From: Chaetoderma sp. LZ-2023a | Lineage: Eukaryota; Mollusca; Caudofoveata; Chaetodermatida; Chaetodermatidae | Reading direction: 5' to 3' | Length of the DNA stretch: 64,000 nucleotides | Assembly (NCBI GenBank): GCA_034401795.1 | Contig: CM067367.1 | Span: forward strand, 80,888,210-80,952,209 | Shown: in pieces, positions 45,100 to 56,704 of the stretch | Layout: each line of letters opens with the position of its first letter | How positions within the stretch are numbered: position 1 is the stretch's first letter | The notes under the pieces: model-generated | What the model was told of the DNA's origin: nothing | Databases searched by the model: none | Seen by the model: the letters and a program-made list of their open reading frames with translations, nothing else | Program-made: the position numbers and the translations under genes

Positions 45100-46614
45100 C
45101 GTAGATCACTATAACATGAGTAACGCAACGCTCTGAAATTATTTCGAAAAATAAATGACTGGGAGTATGTTCATATTTAAAAAAATTTAATAATTAAATG
45201 ATTGACGCTTTAAAGACATAAATATGGTAGATAAAACTATCTATATAATATTATACAACATCGATCGTTTAACCAAGGAGGAGGTTAATGGTGACTAAAC
45301 CACCATCGGCTTACAATCAATTATTTTCAAAATATTCGTACAGAGATATCGCGCAAGACGTTGCCTCGGCGAATACGCTAGCATACGTCAGCCATCCTCC
45401 TCATCCCTCGCGACACCTCTTTGAGCGACCACCTTTATACATTTTCTTAAAGGACCACCAGGTGAATAAAGGCGCTCATGCGCGGAGAACAATCCCTAGC
45501 AGAGGGTGTCCGAGATAGCATTCCTCCCTCCTCCTTCAACCTCCGTTATAAGACCTAATAAGAAATTAAAATTTACACAGTCAAATCGTTTTCAAAATAT
45601 TCAGCAACCAATCAATTTATTCAGCAACCAATCAAAATATTCAGCAACCAATTATCATAATATTCAGCAACCAATTATCAAAATATTCAGCTACAACTCA
45701 AATTATCAAAATATTCAGCAACAAATTATCAAAATATTCGTGCATCATGCATACCTTGTAAACAAGTACGCTAGCAACGCCCTCATAATCATCCAGCAAT
45801 ATCAACTGAGGAGGAATACTATAACATTCCACCTCAACTGACACAGGCAGTCAAATTATTTTCAAAATATTAAACAGTTTTCCTGTATGGTATCGATGAA
45901 AAGGAAATATATATTCATCGGTGAAAGGGTTAACTTTTTTTAACCCAGGATACAATCGAATCCATCACCACCATGTCTTGGTTACCATTCCATCCGAACA
46001 TACCATTAATACAAGATTATTTTTAATATTGTGTTGCTAATCTGTCTGGTAGCTGTTACTTAATAAGACAGTAACAGCTTACAGGCAGTCTCTAAATATT
46101 CTACAGTTTACTAATAACGTTAGCGACGAAACAGTCAAATTATTTTCAAAATATACATCTATATCGTAATTCCTTATACATCCTCAACCTCATACTCCTA
46201 CGACTTCCATTATCAGACCACCTCTTAAACTCTATTATTTTACTATTACCACTCTCTACTATTTTACTATTATCACTCTTAAACTCCATTATTTTTACAA
46301 CGGTAGATAACCACGGAGGGGGGAGCGCCGCCACTACGTTAACACGTAAAATAGACAACTTTTAATCTTTTAAGGGTTAACTAATTCAAAATAATAGAAC
46401 ATTCCACAGTGTTGCAGAATCTCAAATACGTGTGCGGCTGTGCGTCATTGTTATCGAGAAAACGTGGCGTTCTGTGCGTCATTGTTCTCTAGAATTCTCG
46501 TCGTTATAGTTGCCATTGTTCTCCAAACAATAGCGACTGAAATGAAGCGTTTTGATTGGTTAAAACCACATTCCAACGAAAAGAACAATGACGCACAGAA
46601 CCCCCTATACTACT
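44745..46614 (-). repeat. Right terminal inverted repeat
   Basis: Reverse copy of 36287-38235 with scattered substitutions and small indels. It includes the mirrored (AT)n (45041-45098), the TATTCAGCAACCAATTATCA tandem block (45600-45740) and the GCGTCATTGTTCT terminal blocks (46440-46600). Confidence 0.85.
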
Positions 46615-46620
46615 TGTAAT

Positions 46621-47384
46621 AGCAGTGATAGTGCATGTGGTGCTACGGGCGTAGGGGCAATGGTGTGTTGTTTTCAGCTTCGTGAATGATGTAGTTCATA
46701 GCATACCCTGATAAAGCAGCTTAATGAACTTACTTATCGGTACACCATTTATCATGCCAAGCAGAATCCACACAAATTCCCGTAAAATTGTTTGTTTATT
46801 TCATCTATTTGATTTACTACAAGATTCGCGTTCAGTATATTGCCACAGTCATTCTGCTTCGATAATTAGGATATGCATTTCTGCTTGAGTTTGATATTAA
46901 CGTTTTTAGCCACCACAATCAAATGCTCCAGCGATACTTTGTGTAAGAAATTGTATCTTGGATATTTTGACGCTAATTCGACTGAGTTTTGTTGCACCGA
47001 ACATGTTACTGACAGATTAAGTTCAACACCTTCAGAAAGTTAGCTATATGTGCTGCACTTCAACACAATATTGTTGACCTCGAGTGTTCATATGAGTTCA
47101 CGTTGTCCAGTCCAGAGGCATTACTTGAAACTTTTTCCGGACGTCAGAACATGGTACTAATTTCTGCCCATACATCATTGTTGCGCGTTATGCACGGAAT
47201 ATCACAAACGTATCTCGAGAATAATTTGTGATTTTTCGCATTCACCATAAAATAAGTCGTAAATTCTCAGCAGGAGGTTCGCTTGTCATAAACCTTTCTT
47301 GTCATAAAGCTTGCTGTATTTTCCAGTTTTACTTTTTGTATGCATAAACAAATATTCACTTTTGCTTGATCGATTGTTTAATCA
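46621..47384. other. No recognisable feature
   Basis: Non-coding flank of the large element; nothing recognised. Confidence 0.35.
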
Positions 47385-47595
47385 TCTTACAAGCATATCA
47401 GCAAAAAACGGCTCCCGAAGTGATCTTGAGAAATGTCTATTCGCAGACCAAGAGAAGACTATGTTTGAAAATTTACCACTGGAATGACCGAGCCAGTCAT
47501 TCCACTGGTACATTTTCAAAAATAGTCTTCTCTTGATCTGCAAATGGACATTTTCTATGATAAAATTTGGTTAACACGTTCATGCTTGTCAAACC
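47385..47595. mobile_element. piggyBac-like MITE (family B), short form
   Basis: Hairpin arms AGACCAAGAGAAGACTATG and ATAGTCTTCTCTTGATCTGC around ACCACTGGAATGACC and GAGCCAGTCATTCCACTGGT. Ends near GTTTAATCATCTTAC and TTGGTTAACACG; the terminal repeats are eroded. Confidence 0.6.
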
Positions 47596-47669
47596 TCAAA
47601 GACATGCTAAGGCCCTCTTTTAAGAATGGAGGCATCCGATTTGATACGCAAATATCTGACGTCATAGAC

Positions 47670-47959
47670 AATGGAGGAATCCAGTTTTAGCTATAATCTG
47701 AAGTGTGGGGATTGATCGATCCCTGCACTCCCTGAATATCAATTTCCAGAAAACCATACAGGTAACCGGCTGAATATTTTGAAACTCATTTGAATGGGTG
47801 CTATTGCAGCCTATGGCAGTAGCAGAGCTCAGTCAAATTAATATATAAAATATCCAATAGTATTGTCATATAATTCGACAATACTTAGTACGTTGCCTAC
47901 ACGTTACGTAGTTGATTATGACGTCATATGATTGACTGCAAAAGTGGAATCCTCCATTA
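47670..47959. mobile_element. MITE-A, GAGGAATC-ended, complete 290 bp
   Basis: AATGGAGGAATCC (47670-47682) and GGAATCCTCCATT (47947-47959) form the terminal inverted repeat with one mismatch. It contains GATTGATCGATCCCTG, TTTCCAGAAAACCATACAGG, the hairpin (about 47766-47855) and one TGACGTCA near the right end. This copy defines the second type of terminus in the family. Confidence 0.8.
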
Positions 47960-48329
47960 CTAGATAATTACCACAATGGCAATGACGCATAACTTCACAA
48001 CCATCGAAAAGTGTGGCAGTTGTGTACGAATTCTGTCTTTGATGTATTTATAAGTTACTTAAAGGAAATCTCACCTTATCCTATACTAACCATTCAGGTT
48101 GTAGAATCTTCTGCCAATAATCCCTTCCTGATATTTCAGCTTTTTATCGTGCTGACAACGAAATATATTCAAGCATTAGTAGCTACATTTCTGCAGTCTG
48201 TGCTGGCTATCATGATTTTCTTTTCAACCAATCAGAAAAAACCTAAGAGTGTCTGCCTCGGTATACCCTTATAGCCACAGAGGATCCAGCTATAGTTTGG
48301 CAATGTGGCATGAACGCAGTCATACAAGT

Positions 48330-48460
48330 CAGCTGTTCAAAATTTGGAATCTAATTTGACTAGAAGCTTCCAGTCAACTTAGTTTCAAAATATGCAATGC
48401 GATGTGTATTACATAATAAAGAATGCAATGCATTGGCACTAATATGACGTCACATACTAT
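48330..48460. mobile_element. MITE-A hairpin and tail fragment
   Basis: Short hairpin TAATTTGACTAGAAGC and GCTTCCAGTCAACTTAG-type arms followed by a tail with one TGACGTCA (ATATGACGTCACATAC). The left end is missing. Confidence 0.5.
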
Positions 48461-48635
48461 CGCTTGAGGAGACAAAATGGTGGCGATCACTGTTCAACCT
48501 TTAGCAGATATTACACGGCAGATAATTGTGATACAAAAACGGGAATGTTATAGGATATGAATGATAAGGAATCTATATACAATAATCTATCAGTACAATA
48601 CACAATTTGAGATGATATTAGCATCGCTTTAACAT

Positions 48636-48862
48636 TCTGTAGAATATTATGAACCTAATTTATTTTGACTGGGAGCTGTTACCGTCGTCGGCAGCAGCAA
48701 GCAGCCCCAGTCAAAGAGTTTCACAGTATTCAAAAGGGTACGCTTTTCATTTGGATGCCGGGAATTCAGGTTTCAAAGTTTAAATCAATTCCAATACGCA
48801 CTAAACGTGGGTGGAGCTTATCTCGAAATGGGCGGGATATAGCTAGAACTGAATCTTTGAAA
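48636..48862 (-). mobile_element. MITE-A subfamily 2, inverted
   Basis: Minus-strand CTAGCTATATCCCGCCC, then GATAAGCTCCACCCACG, TGATTTAAACTTTGAAACC and the hairpin at 48640-48735. Same order as the other subfamily 2 copies. Confidence 0.55.
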
Positions 48863-48869
48863 TAATGCG

Positions 48870-49485
48870 CGAACCATATGCATCCGCTAACTTACACTAT
48901 CACCAGTTCAAAGGACCGAATAGCTTGTCAAAGGGAATATTCAACGTCCCTTCTATAGTTGACCTACTTTCTGGAGCGTGGGTACGCTCCTAAGGTTACA
49001 TTCGGTTTCGTTATCGGGGTGGGGGAGGGCGTGGGCGTGGGGTGGTGGTGGTGGTGGGTGGGGTGGTGTGGGGTGGTACTCCTATCGGAAACACCACATG
49101 GTTGCTTTACCTATTTACGCACGCGTACACTTTTACTCTCGCTCGAAGCAGGAGTACTCGAGTAGAATGTGTACCATGTGATATACAATTATACCAAGTG
49201 GTGTCATTATCCGAGTATACTCTCGGTCGTTTCCGAACTTTAGGTAAATTGTGTCTTTCTCACTCCATATACCACTTTTGAAAACAACGCCTCGAGAAAG
49301 CTACGTTTGACGTGGTTCGTCAAGCATAATCTGAGTACTGACAGACGGTGTTATAGAATTACATGCATGATTCCCGTTTCATTGACAATCCACACACGAC
49401 TACATCCTAGCTGCGGATGCTGCGTAACGGTCTGCCTGCTAAAAGCCACCAGAGTATTATTTAAGTGGGCAGTAAATCTGGTCAT
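48870..49485. other. No gene; GT-rich tract
   Basis: Contains a G/T-rich tract (49018-49078). Nothing recognised. Confidence 0.35.
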
Positions 49486-49489
49486 GTTA

Positions 49490-49543
49490 TACATTTTCAA
49501 AACAATTTGACTCTCAGTCAAATTGTTTTCAAAATATTCAACA
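49490..49543. repeat. Near-perfect short palindrome
   Basis: ATTTTCAAAACAATTTGACT and AGTCAAATTGTTTTCAAAAT with only CTC between them. It is the two arms of the MITE hairpin fused with almost no centre. Confidence 0.75.
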
Positions 49544-50189
49544 TATCCAGAGTTAAATCCCAAGGAAAATGTAATCTGCAGAAATTCGACAATCAGACAA
49601 TTAATTTGATTTTACACGAGCACCTTCCTGTCATTCATGTTATCGCGTTCAGTCGCCATCTTGGCATTCGGCATTGACGAAAATCGCATCATTTGATGTG
49701 GAATGTATTAATTTCAAATTTCGTGATTTTCGTCTCACAAATACACTCAGTCAGCTCATAATATTAAGATAAATTTGCCCTTCATTTTACTTTGCTGCTT
49801 TAGAGTCAAACATGGCTGAACAATTTTAGGGTAACGCTCGCACTGATGGCAAGCAATGACCACCACCCAACCTGCTTTTATCTCTGGGATGGCTTAAGCA
49901 TTAGCGTGTTTGCAGCATTTTCGCCAGATTGGATCCATGGTGTTGTGAACTGAACTCATTTTGAAAGCCAAATATGCCTTGCAGCCGTATTTTCATTCCA
50001 TTAGCGCAACTCTTTCATATTGCCTCAGATTGTAACCTACTATCAAAAGAGATAGAATGAATCAACATAAGAAATTAATTCCGCTTAATCCCTTGGCAAT
50101 GGATGAATCCAAAATGTTGATCACGTATATGATGTCATAATTAAATTGCTCACATGCAGGTCCACGTGACAATCAAAATTCGTTAATGA
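49544..50189. other. No recognisable feature
   Basis: Nothing recognised beyond short open frames. Confidence 0.35.
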
Positions 50190-50448
50190 ATTTCGTAGCT
50201 AATTTGGTCATGACTTTTTCAAATACCGTCGGTTGTCGTTGCCATTTGATAAACATGCTGATTGGCAGCAACAACAACCAGACAAATTCGTTTCAAAATG
50301 TTCAACAGCTTACCTCTAGGGTTACCTTGAAATTGGGATTCCGGGAAGTCAGGGTTCAAACTAAATACTTCGATCACAACGCGCCCAAAGCATGGGCGGA
50401 GCTTAGCTAGACATGGGCGGAGCAAAGCTAAAAGTAGATGCATCCATT
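50190..50448 (-). mobile_element. MITE-A subfamily 2, inverted
   Basis: Minus-strand start AATGGATGCATC, TAGCTTTGCTCCGCCCATG, CTAAGCTCCGCCCATGC, TTTGAACCCTGACTTCC and hairpin remnants at about 50205-50312. Confidence 0.6.
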
Positions 50449-50499
50449 TGGATCAAGCTTACGTTAATGCTACTGTACTGGTGTTAAATAAAACAACCC

Positions 50500-50930
50500 A
50501 CGGAAGCAACACCGTTTGCGAAACCAGGTTCCCGTCTTCTAACTTTCCATTGCTCTCAAATAAAGCCATGCTGCCTACCACAGCACACACCTGTACACAC
50601 CATCACTGGACACCGATGTCTGTAAAAGTCGGCAAGCAAAGATGGCCCATGTGTGGCCATGTGCTAAGCATACCAGGGGGCACACAGGGCAGAGAGCTTT
50701 GACATTCTCCCTACTGGGAGCCAGCAAATACAAAGCCTGGAGAGGATGTCATGGCATAAATCCGTTAAGTGTGCTACGAGGTGCCCTACAAAAGCAAGAC
50801 TTGGTTCAGTCAACTCGAGAATGGACCGGAGGAAGCTAAAAACTTTAGCTGAGGACAATACACGGTTGCAAAAGCCAAAAAGGGCTGACTGCAGCTATGG
50901 GATGTTTCTAATCCTACAGCTCCCGAATAC
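50500..50930 (+). pseudogene. LINE 3' tail remnant (RTE-like)
   Basis: MCGHVLSIPGGTQGREL (50652-50702) is followed in the next frame by LTFSLLGASKYKAWRG, LSVLRGALQKQDL and STRE, then a shift to LAEDNTRLQ. This matches the 'GHVLRMP.DTPA..AL...K...R.....LL..L..DL......T.EDL..L..LA.DR..W' end of RTE-like LINE proteins, as in the remnant at 2678-3570. There are at least two frameshifts. The body of the element is absent. Confidence 0.6.
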
Positions 50931-50961
50931 AGTAATCATACAAAGTGAACAATGCTAGCCT

Positions 50962-51196
50962 AATGGAGGAATCCGTTTTTAGCTATGCCACGCCCATCTG
51001 TAGCTAATCTCCAGCCACACTTCGCCGGTGTTGGGATCGATCGATCCCTGAACTCTCTGACTATGAATTTCCAGAAATCTATACAGGTAAGCTGTTGACT
51101 ATTCTGAAACTAAACTAATTTGACAGGGCGCTGTTGCTGCCATAGGCATGACGGCAGGACGTCATATGATGGATGGATAAACTGGAAAGGTCCATT
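50962..51196. mobile_element. MITE-A copy with unlike ends and internal deletion
   Basis: Left end AATGGAGGAATCC (variant type), right end GGAAAGGTCCATT (standard type). The hairpin is cut after GCTGTTGCTGCCATAGGCA and the element jumps to the tail (GACGTCATATGATGGATGGA). It looks like a deletion or recombinant between two subfamilies. Confidence 0.7.
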
Positions 51197-51197
51197 G

Positions 51198-51940
51198 TCA
51201 ATGATTTAACCCTTTTGTGAAATTGACCCGGCAATCGCGTGTCCAACTCGAGGAAAGTCGTATCTTAATACAGATTGTAGATAGAGCAGGTGTGTACACC
51301 CCTACCTACGTGCGCATGTGTGTACGGGCGTGCATGCGCGCGCGTGTGTGTGTATGCGTGCGTGCGTTGTGTGTGTGCGGGGGGTGGGGTAGAGTTGGGT
51401 TATGCGTTCATGTGTGCGCGTATGCGTGGGTGCGTGTGTATGTGCAATTCTACTGGCCAAGCTAGTGGTCATGACTAATGTAGATTGGTTTTCAATTATA
51501 CCGGTGATAGGAATTGATTTACACGATAAATTAAATGCCATTAGGTTAGCATAATCACCAGAGGTCCACATTATAAGCTGGTCTACACTAATTCTAACTA
51601 ACGCTATAGAACATCCATTATATGACCAGCTTAAGCATGGACAATGCGAAGCTCTATGGACTCGCTTCGGATTAGTCCCATACACTCGGACACCACCGCC
51701 ATGAGGTAAAATGGATTTAAAAGTTGACATTTGCTATATGTAGTCCTCTCTTCAAACCTAGAACACATCTACCTAAAGATAATAACGAATTGTATAAATA
51801 CCACCCTTTTCTATCACCAAATATTTCTTCTTGTAGTTTTTAAAATAGAGATGACATCGAAGTATTCGATATAGCACATGAAACACAGCTCTGTGTGTAA
51901 TACTTTGGACCCACAATCAAAATTATGACACGCATTGGGT
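51198..51940. other. No gene; GT-rich tract
   Basis: A TGTG/GCGTG-rich tract (51290-51440) opens several frames. Otherwise nothing recognised. Confidence 0.4.
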
Positions 51941-51941
51941 C

Positions 51942-52112
51942 AGTGGACCTTTCCATTTTTAGCTATGCCCCGCCCTTCTTTAGATAAGATCTACCCACAC
52001 CCCGCTTGTGTTGGGATCGATTGATCTTTAAACTCAATGACTATCAATTTCCAGAAAACTGTACAGGTAAGCTTTTGAATATTTTGCAACTAAATTGACA
52101 GGTGCTGTTGCG
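51942..52112. mobile_element. MITE-A 5' fragment
   Basis: AGTGGACCTTTCC start, GCTATGCCCCGCCCTTC, GTTGGGATCGATTGATC and TTTCCAGAAAACTGTACAGG, cut inside the hairpin. Confidence 0.65.
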
Positions 52113-52454
52113 GGTGTCAGCGACGGGATTTCCGGTTCCATATGTAAGTAAGTAAGTTTATTTTCCACTATAAGCCATCGGCTCTTGAGTGTACATATTT
52201 CCGTAATTCTGAGACGGATACTAGTATTCAATAATCATTGAATACAGTTTGTAAAATTGCACATAATTAACATAAGTATTAATACCATCATAATTTCCAT
52301 CATATTCAGCACCACCATTACTATTAATTATTATCCTTATTTTCATCATCATCGTTTTCATCAGTATTATTTTATCGTTTTATTGTTGCAATCAATAATA
52401 TTATATCGATACTAATGATGATGATGACGGGGTCGATACCAGTAATGATTACTA

Positions 52455-52455
52455 G

Positions 52456-52501
<46 letters not shown>
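52455..52501. repeat. (CAT)n microsatellite
   Basis: About 15 CAT units, with further CAT/CAC-rich sequence on both sides (52300-52560). Confidence 0.95.
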
Positions 52502-52502
<1 letters not shown>

Positions 52503-52688
52503 CAACCATCATCATCACCACCACCACCATCACCATCAACACCACCATCAGCATCTCCGTCCTCCCGCTCCATCGCTCACTGAGTGTTGGAGCTGAATAA
52601 CGAAAACAAAAACGATGATGGTGTCGAGGACGACGACAGCAATGACGATGATGGCGGTGACGATGGATTTGGGATTTCTCGGATGTCC

Positions 52689-52738
52689 TTCCTCCTCGAT
52701 TCTAAACACGAAAGTTAGAGCGAAAGAGAATCGAGGAG
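52689..52738. repeat. Hairpin, copy 1
   Basis: TCCTCCTCGATTCTAAAC to GAGAATCGAGGAGA: a stem of about 9 bp with an inner CTAA/TTAG stem. A related hairpin follows at 52919-52968, across the (AT)n. Confidence 0.6.
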
Positions 52739-52782
52739 AGAGCGCTCCGCCTACCCGCAATACCACCTTCAAACACATAGAT

Positions 52783-52884
<102 letters not shown>

Positions 52885-52918
52885 CTTTTTGTTCATTCAT
52901 ATTCATAAAATCAAGTCC

Positions 52919-52968
52919 TGCCTCCTCGTTTCTAGGCGCGAAAACTAGGGACGAAAGAGGAAACGAGG
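52919..52968. repeat. Hairpin, copy 2
   Basis: TGCCTCCTCGTTTCTAGG to GAGGAAACGAGGAT. Same architecture as copy 1: the outer stem is CCTCGTTTC/GAAACGAGG and the inner stem CTAG-based. The stem changes relative to copy 1 are compensatory (GATTC/GAATC against GTTTC/GAAAC). Confidence 0.6.
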
Positions 52969-53012
52969 ATACATTTCTTTGCTGCCCAGCCCGTCGTCTA
53001 CGCCTCTCACAT

Positions 53013-53138
53013 ATGGCAGAGTATTCAGGGGAAACTCCTCGGAAGAAAATCAGAAAATTAGATGCTCTGAGAAGCATTCTCCTGCATTTGAGGGAAATTA
53101 TTCTTAATTTTACTGCTCAGACTTTTCTGCTTTACTAA
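53013..53138 (+). other. Short frame, 41 codons, unassigned
   Basis: MAEYSGETPRKKIRKLDALR begins a 41-codon frame just downstream of the hairpin. A degenerate relative of its middle (AATGCTCTCAGATGGGTTCT against GATGCTCTGAGAAGCATTCT) occurs at about 53332. It could be a first exon or a chance frame; I do not recognise it. Confidence 0.25.
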
Positions 53139-53139
53139 T

Positions 53140-54378
53140 ATAAATCATCAGCAAGGTGTACGAGTTTTAATCGCCATGCTGTGTAGGCATATTCCATCTG
53201 TGTGTGCGCGTCCCTCTCTATACAGGCCCGTAGGCTGAATGATGAATAGGGGTGGATTCATTCACCCTGTAGACAGGCTCCCAGCGGGGTGGGGGGGGGG
53301 TCAGGCTCTTACCCAGAATAATGTGAAATCTGAATGCTCTCAGATGGGTTCTCTTGCATTTCTGGAGGTGAATATAAATAATAAGTTGGCGATTAAATCA
53401 TTAGATTTTTACACATTTCACTATGTTTTCTTTTTCCATAAATTAATTTTTATTTTTTTATTGTGATAGCAGTGGAACTGTCAGGTTAGCGATATGACGG
53501 TACAGACGATACGCTTATAACTGATTGGACATTGGGGTGCAACGACTGCGATACGAACGATTTTTATTAAAACCATTTTAATTCCAGAAATGTCTTACCC
53601 ATCTTATTGTCTTATCTTATTGTCTTATCTTATGTCTTGTCGACTCCGGCGTCGGTCGGATCTGACGCGTGTTGTGGAAAAGCTTTCATCGATTTAAACA
53701 GTTTCATAAAAATTCCTTTGTATCGTTCGCAACGTTCGCGAGCAACAACGACTGTCTTAATAAACATGTTAATGGCATACAGTATACACGGAACCCATAT
53801 CTAAACCGCAGGCACGCAGGCACGCTCATACGCGCGCACGCATGCACGCGAGTAATACGCATACAGCCACATTTGACAAGCTGACAGCCGAAGAATAGTA
53901 AAATTGCAAAATAACGGCGCTAATTTGAAATGGAACCAGCGAAAATGTGTCGATATCCCTAGGATATGGGTCGCGTATTCCTTTAATCCCTTCACATTCC
54001 CACATGTGTATTGGCTACCCATGGTTGATATGGATTGTTCTAGTGTACATCGTCTCTGCTACGTTCGTGATTTTGTAAAACTAGTTTAGCAAATATTAGC
54101 TTCATAAATCATTTCCGCGAACAATATCGAGAGAATTCGTAGCAACGCGAGCTGGTGTCGTCGTGTTATATTTGGCCGCATTACAATGATGTAGTGAGCG
54201 TGGTAATATACGGGACGCGCAATTGCTCATAGAGCATACAAATTAGACTAATAAATTCGGTCTAGTGAAATTAATTTTACCCGATGGTATGTTTCATCGT
54301 ATTGTAGGCTAGTTGGGTGATTTATATCACGATATCTTAACCGGGTCCATCATATGCCCCAAATATGTTGGTTCTCAT
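53140..54378. other. No recognisable gene
   Basis: Repeat-poor. A short TTATTGTCTTATC direct repeat occurs at about 53603-53635. No domain recognised. Confidence 0.35.
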
Positions 54379-54379
54379 A

Positions 54380-54784
54380 AGGGATGAATGCAGTTTTAAC
54401 TATGCCACGTCCATCTCTAGTTAAGCTCCACCCATGCTGTGTCCGTGTTGAGATCAATCGATCCTGCAGTTTCTAAATCTCAATTTCTAGACAACTATAC
54501 AGGTTAGCTGTTGAATATTTTGAGTCTAATTTGCCTGGGCGTTGTTGCTGCCTATGGCAGCAACAGCGCCCAGTTAAATTAGTTTCAAAATATTTGACAG
54601 ACTGTGTATTAAACAGTAAAGACATAGACTTTGTAGAACGTGTTTAACTATTAAGCGTTTAAGACGGACTAAATCGAGTCAGTCATGCGGTAATTGTTTA
54701 TGACGCCATCCTACACGTAATATACATGATTATGACAGTATGTAACGTTATATGTCAGGTGGATCAACTGCAAAGATCCATTTC
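54380..54784. mobile_element. MITE-A copy, complete
   Basis: Starts GGGATGAATGCAGTTTTAAC and ends AACTGCAAAGATCCATTT. It has CATCTCTAGTTAAGCTCCAC, a well kept hairpin (54509-54600) whose centre is GTTGCTGCCTATGGCAGCAA, and a tail in which the CRE sites have decayed. Confidence 0.75.
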
Positions 54785-54929
54785 GCGTACTTTCATTGGT
54801 CAATTTTATTCCTGTGGAAAATGTTTTGACAATTTCTAGCTCTGATCATTGTATAGGCCTACATGTTGGAATCGATTTGAAGCTGTGAAACGTGACTACC
54901 AAAATCTAAAGTTCGTGGTGTGTAAGCAC

Positions 54930-54956
54930 ACACACGCACGCACGCACGCACGCACG

Positions 54957-55046
<90 letters not shown>
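54930..55046. repeat. (CACG)n followed by (AT)n
   Basis: About seven GCAC units, then about 43 AT units. Confidence 0.95.
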
Positions 55047-55047
<1 letters not shown>

Positions 55048-55438
55048 GCCTGCACACGCGCATGCGCGCAAAAATGCGACCGCGTACTCATGCAAGCTGC
55101 GCGCGCGCGCATCCACTCCAGTTCCTCTTTTTCATAGAAATCCATTATACAAAAATTAATGTAAGTGGAACCCACAATTGACAAGCTTTCAACTGAGGAA
55201 TCGAAACACCGCCAATTGTGGCGATAATTTGAAGATGAAAACCTACAAATCCTCAATTTTACGTCTGAGTATAATCCAACGTGATCACTCAGCGACTAAC
55301 ATATTGAATTATATCTAATCATAAAATCCACTTTTGGTGATTTCGGACTGCTAAGAGGTGCAACAGAGGACGATGTCCAATATCTGGCTTCCATCTGTCA
55401 ATCATGAGTACGTGTCGTTAACCAACTGATCAATCAAA
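55047..55438. other. No recognisable feature
   Basis: GC-rich alternating purine-pyrimidine tract (55047-55112) followed by unrecognised sequence. Confidence 0.35.
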
Positions 55439-55439
55439 T

Positions 55440-55825
55440 TGAGGGATTCATTTCTACTTATGCCCCGCCTATTTCTCGCCAAGCTCCCCCCTCGTTGTAT
55501 GTGCGTTGGAAACGATTTATACGCTTTGAACATCGAAGAACTACAATCCCAGTTTCTAGATCAGCTATAGGATATTTTGAAACTAATTTGACTGGATGCT
55601 GTTGCTGCCTATGGCAGCAACAGCTCCCAGACCAATTAGTTTCAAAACAGTCAACTGAATGTGTATTCAATTGTAAATCCGTCAAGCACATCCAATTCAT
55701 AAATTTGTCAGAATTTTCCATGTTCATGCCGGAGATGTAATATGTCCTTATGGTTGTGACGTCTGCTATCTAATGATGTAATTGTTTATGACGTCGGGTA
55801 CTTAAGTGACGGAGCGGATACATCA
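55440..55825. mobile_element. MITE-A subfamily 2, complete
   Basis: GAGGGATTCATTTCTACTTA start, TGCCCCGCCTATTTCTCGCC, TTTATACGCTTTGAACATCG, then a strong hairpin (55570-55655) with centre GTTGCTGCCTATGGCAGCAA, and a tail with TTATGACGTCGGG. This is the best reference copy of the subfamily. Confidence 0.7.
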
Positions 55826-56590
55826 ATTACATTCACTATTGGAGTTTAGGAGAACAACGAGAGAAAATTGCTCTAAGTAACGTTGTCCTCTTAAAGGTAC
55901 TAGCTTGCTATGTATTGGCTTTCAAATTTCAACGTTGATAGCTACCACGCGACGTATACAGTGCCCTATTTCCTTGTGATGGCCCGTATGTTTAAAGTTG
56001 CTTCATTTCACATGGAGCAGTCGGCCTCAATCCTTTCCCTGTTCTGACTTTTGAAGATAGGGCCGTTGGTGTCACGAAAATCAAAAGTGCATTGAATCAA
56101 AATGTCAACAACAAAAACAAATTGATAGCTATGCTATATGGCGGTAGCGTCTACAAGTTGTATTTCTGTAGTTCTGAGGAAAATGTTGGTTTTACGCATA
56201 ATTGTGGTCAATTTTGACTGCTGATTTTCGTAAATGAGTTGTATAAAGTATCAATAGTTAGTAATCAGTGTCGTTTGTTTATAATTTGTAGCAACTGTGT
56301 GTGGATTCGCTTATTAATACAGAATAGCAAAATTAAGGATTTTACCAAGAGAATTAGTGAGTAATTTTCAAGTTGTACTATTACTATTGCTCACTAATAC
56401 TCAGTTAGGCACTTTGCCACGCTGACGCCTCAAATCACCGTGCAGCGACAGATCCTGAATATAACTCTGAATTGAACAGTGGTGAGTGAGTATTAGTCAT
56501 GCATTGAACATTACTCAGCCAACATTAGTCAGTATCTAGTTAGCCGTTAACACATAGACAAGGGGGGGGGGGTAATGAATAAGGAACTGT
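55826..56590. other. No recognisable gene
   Basis: Nothing recognised. A G9 homopolymer lies at about 56563-56572. Confidence 0.35.
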
Positions 56591-56704
56591 ACTCAATCAG
56601 TGGGGATCACTGGCAACCAAATCGAGAGCACCGTTACATTCAACCACTCAAACGCACTCTCGTATATATCAGCAGTTATTATAACTGTCTCTCGTCTATG
56701 AACA

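Larger units (their letters stand above)
36287..46614. mobile_element. 10.3-kb element with 1.9-kb inverted ends, Polinton-like
   Basis: The sequence after 36287 (AGTAGTATAGGGGGGTTCTG) is repeated in reverse at the right end (CAGAACCCCCTATACTACT, to 46614). Homology continues inward for about 1.9 kb on each side. Immediately outside lie TGTAAC (36281-36286) and TGTAAT (46615-46620), a 6-bp direct repeat with one mismatch. Six-bp target duplication, long inverted ends and termini starting AG are hallmarks of Maverick/Polinton elements. The interior (38236-44744) has two small minus-strand genes, minisatellites and relics of the inverted ends. It has no recognisable DNA polymerase B, integrase, ATPase, protease or capsid gene, so it is probably a non-autonomous derivative; another class of large TIR element remains possible. 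Confidence 0.7.
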
